DNA of 64,000 nucleotides from Terebella lapidaria (Eukaryota; Annelida; Polychaeta; Terebellida; Terebellidae): contig OX424555.1 in NCBI GenBank assembly GCA_949152475.1, positions 11,674,868 through 11,738,867 on the forward strand. The letters run 5' to 3'. The notes below the pieces were generated by a model that was not told the DNA's origin, did not search any database, and worked only from the letters and a program-made list of their open reading frames with translations. Both the position numbers and the translations under genes were made by a program. Below, in pieces: positions 48,101 through 54,100 of the stretch (within the stretch, counting starts at the first letter, position 1; each line of letters begins with the position of its first letter).

Positions 48101-51100
48101 GGATGACTGTGCACCACCTAGATTTTAAATAGTATGGGGATTTTATATAGAAAAAAAATGTAACGTTTTATGCAGGAGCAAATTCGTGGTTGGATTTAGT
48201 TGTTATTTATCGAGTGTATATGTTTGTACTCAGATCAATTTGATATATGTTGAATTTTACTGGTTGGCTTCAGATGAAAGAAATCAACAAAAAAGTGAAA
48301 CCAGATGTAACGAATACAATGTCACCAATAAAGTGGACGGATACATCAATAAAGAGAGAATACCTAATAGGAGAAGAAGTATGCTTCATTTTTCTTTGCA
48401 TTTCTCGTTACTGTGCTATTTGAATATTGTTTATTTTCTATGAAGCATAAGCACTTGGGTAAGGTAGTAACATTTATCTTTCAAAACCATTTGTAAAGCA
48501 CTGATTTCATAAAACTGTGAATATGCAAGTGATGTTTCAAATCATGTCTGAAATTACGTGCAACAAGGAGTTGTTTGTTTCTCTAGGCTCTGTATGTCCA
48601 TCCGAGTGACCATTATAGTTTACACTGGCCAATACGACAAGGTAGATTCAACCTTCACGATGGACCTGGTGGGACTACCACCTCTGTGCTACAGGATCTG
48701 GAGACTATCTGGAGCTATGCAATACAAAACTTCCTGGGAATTCCCCTGAAGGATCTCAAGGTTTACATCAGTTAGATTTATGAGTGTTGTGTCTGATACA
48801 CCCTGATACTAAATGTGTTTGCCTTCAACATATTCAAATTGTTCACTACTTATGAACGATACACAGAAGCTATTTTTTGCAGTAGATCATGTTATAGGGC
48901 CTGTAAGTCACGTGATGTCATCATATGATTTCCGGTGGCAAACAAATATACACCTTTAGCTTTTGTTCAATATGAGTAGAACTCCATTCAAAACTCAAAT
49001 TACTCAGGTAATACAAAAGATGTATGTTTGTTTGCCACCAGAATTACACCGTAACGGCACGTGACTTACAATGTGCAGGCCCTATTCTGTCATGTTTGTT
49101 GAATAAATGGTTGTTTCTGTCATGTACAGCATTCATAGTAATCACTTTTCGTGTGGTTCACAGCACTACCGGGTGGCGTTACTGATCCAGGATCTGTACA
49201 CCCGGCAGCAGGTCAGGGATATGTTGTCTCTGCTCCTCGACAAAATCGGCTTCTCTGCCGCCTTTGTTGTCCAGGTAATGACGAGATTTAATATTTAACA
49301 TAAATATCTACATACCAGACACATGTGTATTAGAGGAAAATCTTTCATTGTTCGCTTCAATATCAAGCATTTTAAGGTGAGGATAGTTTAATGAGAACAG
49401 CAATATGAAATTTCTAGTTTATGGATTAATAATTCAGTAATCAGTAATTAATGAGAAGTTTTGGTGTGAGCTTAATGTATTTGTTTAAAACATAACACCC
49501 TCTGTTACAGGAGTCTGTCTGTGCGACATTTGGCGTTGGTGTCAGCAGCGCCTGTGTCGTAGATGTCGGTGACCAAAAAACTGCTATTTCATGTGTTGAA
49601 GATGGCTTGTCACAAAAAAAAACCCGGTAAGGCCTTCGCGATTTCCTGACCGAAATACACGTAGCTGAATCATTATCATGATTATGTAAACTATTGGGGT
49701 GCAGAGGAAAATTAGTCTCCAGTGGTAGTAACTGCTCCTCGTATTTATTTTATGACGGTAATCAGTTATTGACCTCTACCCTGATTCTTGCGCAGCTTGT
49801 TACTTGAATATGGAGGTCGAGACATCACACGATGCTTTCACTGGTTGCTGAAGCGGGCGGGATTCCCCTACAAAGAGTGTGACTTAGGCCGCAGAATGGA
49901 TGCGATTTTCATGCAGATACTGAAGGAGGAGAGCGCTTGTCTGGACAAGGTACAAACACTGTCAGTCTGTAGTTACAGTACAATAGGTACATGTATTCCA
50001 TCGTGAATTAAGGCATTTCGGCAATTTAGATTGCCTTGACGGATCCTCGTCAAATTTTCACCACAAGTCAGAAATGATATGTGGAAGAACCCTATTCTTT
50101 TTGAGCCGGATTCGAGGTCCGTGAGGTCCGTGAGGATGAAATCAAGGCTAATTTTGAGACTTGGTTTCCGGACGATAACTGGAAAAATATTTACACAATA
50201 GTTGCAGAACTCTGCATGGAGGTTCATATGCCACCAGGGAAGAACCCTATTGATTTTGGGATCGATACCGCAAACGACCTTTGACCTAGAGGTCGAAATA
50301 ATTTTTTGCTGGTTCATCCTTGAGGCTTCCTGCATATCTCGGAAACCGTGCGTCGTAGAGCGAAACGGACGTTATTTTCGGACTCTTCACCCTAGACAAA
50401 CATCTCTAAGGGGAAAATTTTTTTTTGATCCGGCTCCGAGGTCCGTGAGGTCCGTGAGGATGAAATCGAGGCTGATCTTGAAACTTGGTTTCCGGACGAT
50501 AACTCGAAAAATAAACAGGCAATAGTTGCAGAATTTTGCACGGAGGTTTATATATCACCAGGGAAAAACCCTATTGATTTTGGGATCGATACCGCAAACG
50601 ACCTTTGACCTAGAGGTCGAAATAATTTTTTGCTGAGTCATCCTTGAGGCATCCTGCATATCTCGGAAACGGTGCGTCGTATAGCAAAACGGACGTTATT
50701 TTCGGACTCGTCGCCCTAGACAAACATGTCTAATGGGTATTATGGATGAACTTTGACCTTGACCCGAAATTTTTTTGCCGAGTCGGCATATTGGTTTTCG
50801 TCGATATCTCGGAAACGGTGCGTCGTAGAGCGAAACGGACGTTATTTTCGGACTCGCCGCCCTAGACAAACATGTCTAAGGGGTATTATGGATGAACTTT
50901 GACCTTGACCCGAATTTTTTTGCCGAGTCGGCATTTTTCGTTTCCGTCGATATCTCGGAAACGGTGCGTCGTAGAGCGAAACGGACGTTATTTTCGGACT
51001 CGTCGCCCTAGACAAACATGTCTAAGGGGTATTATTGATGAACTTTGACCTTGACCCGAAATTTTTTTGCCGAGTCGGCATTTTTCGTTTTCGTAGATAT

Positions 51101-54100
51101 CTCGGAAACAGTGCTTCGTAGAGCGAAACGGACGTTATTTTCGGACTCGTCGCCCTAAACAAACATGTCTAAGGGGTATTATTGATGAACTTTGACCTTG
51201 ATCCGAAATTTTTTTGCCGAGTCGGCATTTTTCGTTTTCGTCGATATCTCGGAAACGGAGCTTCGTAGAGCGAAACAGACGTTATTTTCGGACTCATCGC
51301 CCTAGACAAACATGTCTAAGGGGTATTATGGATGAACTTTGACCTTGACCCCAAATTTTTTTGCCGTTCGTCGATATCTCGGAAACGGTGCGTCGTAGAG
51401 CGAAACGGACGTTATTTTCGGACTCGTCGCCCTAGACAAACATGTCTAAGGGGTATTATTGATGAACTTTGACCTTGATCCGAAATGTTTTTGCCGAGTC
51501 TGCATTTTTTGTTTTCGTCGATATCTCGGAAACGGTGCTTCGTAGAGCAAAACGGACGTTATTTTCGGACTTGTCGCTCAGAGAAACATGTCTAAAGGGT
51601 ATTATGGATGAACTTTGACCTTGACCCGAAATTTTTTTGCCGAGTCGGCATTTTTCGTTTTCGTCGATATCTCGGGAACGGTGTGTCGTAGAGCGAAACG
51701 GACGTTATTTTCGGACTCGTCGCCCTAGACAAACATTTCTTTAGGGTATTATGGATGAACTTTCACCTTGACACGAAATTTTTTTGCCGAGTCGGCATTT
51801 TACGTTTTCGTCGATATCTCGGAAACGGTGTGTCGTAGAGCGAAACGGACGTTATTTTCGGACTCGTCGCCATAGACAAACTTGTCTAAGGGGTATTATG
51901 GATGAACTTTGACCTTGACCCGAAATTTTTTTGCCGAGTCGGCATTTTTCGTTTTCGTCGATATCTCGGGAACGGTGTGTCGTAGAGCGAAACGGACGTT
52001 ATTTTCGGACTCGTCGCCCTAGTCAAACATGTCTAAGAGGTATTATTTTAACGGTAAATTTTTTTGCGGAGTCGACATTTTTCATTTTCGTCGATATCTA
52101 GTATATATTATAAATTAATCATCACACCGAAATGCCTCCAAGGCATCTTTAGGCCTTGACGTCTAGTTGTGCAATACAAATTTTGACTGCAGCTATGAAT
52201 ATTAAATTGTATTGGTATATCTAAATACGTGCATTGATATATCCAGGACACCTCTGGCATCCTGTCGAAGCAAATCCAGATTCGACCTCCTCAGCACTAC
52301 GTCACCAACTACACATTCAGCCTTGGAGACGAGCGGTTGCTGGCACCTATGGCCATGTTCTTCCCCAACATGTTCGGCCTGATCGGGACCAAGGTGTGTC
52401 GCAATGTGGATCGTTACCGTAGCGACCCAGCGGACATCCTTGATGAAGACTACTTGATGCAGACCATGTCAAAGCATGAGCAGGTGTGCTGTCGTAAACT
52501 TTTAAACCTCTCACATTCTGTTTGATGAACATAATCATGATAATGCTATGCAAACTCATTCTCAATTGATTCAAAGTTTGACTTGAAATATGAGATACAT
52601 GTAAATATATATATATTCCTTTTTCCTCAAATAAAATTAATATTGTTGTTATGACTGGAGTACCGGTAATGCAGAACAAACAATACTTAACCAGATACAT
52701 GACCTTTACGTAACACAAACAACATCATTGCCGTCACAATGTAGGCTGCTCGGCTGGTAGCTCTGAGGAAGAAGGAGAGCGCGACGGTCGCAGAGCAGCT
52801 ATCCCAGAACAACGACTCTACGATGCTGGACGACACGGCGATGGATGACGACGACACGATGGATCCGCCGGAGACAGAGGGCACCAGCACGGAGGCGCCC
52901 CCTGCTGGCGGTATTGCCAAGCTGATCCGTAAAATGGAGGAGGAAGAGGAGGGGGTGGACATCAGCGACGGTCTGATGGGGCTGGATGAAGCCATCTGCC
53001 GCAGCATCGAGCGCTGTGGTCAGTCTAACATCCAGTGTCCAATTTATCAAGATAATATAAGAGCTAGCCACAGGTCAAGTGTAGCTTTAGGCATGTTTCA
53101 GTATTTGTATGCTGGATCTGTATATCTATAGCCTTTTGTAAAGAGGAATGATTAGTATTCTTTCCAAATTCTGCAGCGAGTAATGATTTTTCAGTCAAAT
53201 CTGTTGTATGATACATCTTGTATTTTGCACGTATTTATTTTTACTGTGTATGCGATTAGTTTCATTACGTGTAGTGTGTAGTGTGAAGACTGGTGTTATT
53301 GTATAGCTTATGTGGTTGTTGCCATGGTTACAGAGAATGACGAGATGAAGAGACGGATGTACGGCTGTCTGATGGTGGTCGGAGGCGGCCTGTTGTTCCC
53401 AGGGACACAGGAATGGCTGTCAGATCTCGTCCTGTCACAGATCCCTCCCCACATCAGGAGCGCCATGGAGTCCACTGACATCGTCTACCAACCTAAAGTA
53501 TGTGTGGCACAGTTGATTGTCAGGGTTAGAGATTGGGGAGTACCAACCTAAAGTTTGTGTGGCAAGGTTGATTGTCGAGATTAGAGATTGGGTAGTATCA
53601 ATCTAAAGTTTGTGTGGCACAGTTGATTGTCAGAGTTGGAGATCATGGGGATTGGGGAGTACCAGCCTAAAGTATGTGTGGCACAGTTGATTGTCAGGGT
53701 TAGAGATTGGGTAGTACCAGCCTGAAGTATGTGTGGCACAGTTGATTGTCAGGGTTAGAGATTGGGGAGTACCAACCTAAAGTATGTGTGGCACAGTTGA
53801 TTGTGTGTGGCACAGTTGATTGTCAGGGTTAGAGATTGGGTAGTACCAGCCTGAAGTATGTGTGGCACAGTTGATTGTCAGGGTTAGAGATTGGGGAGTA
53901 CCAACCTAAAGTATGTGTGGCACAGTTGATTGTCAGGGCTAGAGATCATGGAGATTGGGGAGTACCAACCTAAAGTATGTGTGGCACAGTTGATTGTCAG
54001 GGCTAGAGATCATGGAGATTGGGGAGTACCAACCTTAAGTTTGTGTGGCACAGTTGATTGTCAAGTTAGAGATTGGGGAGTACCAACCTAAAGTATGTGT

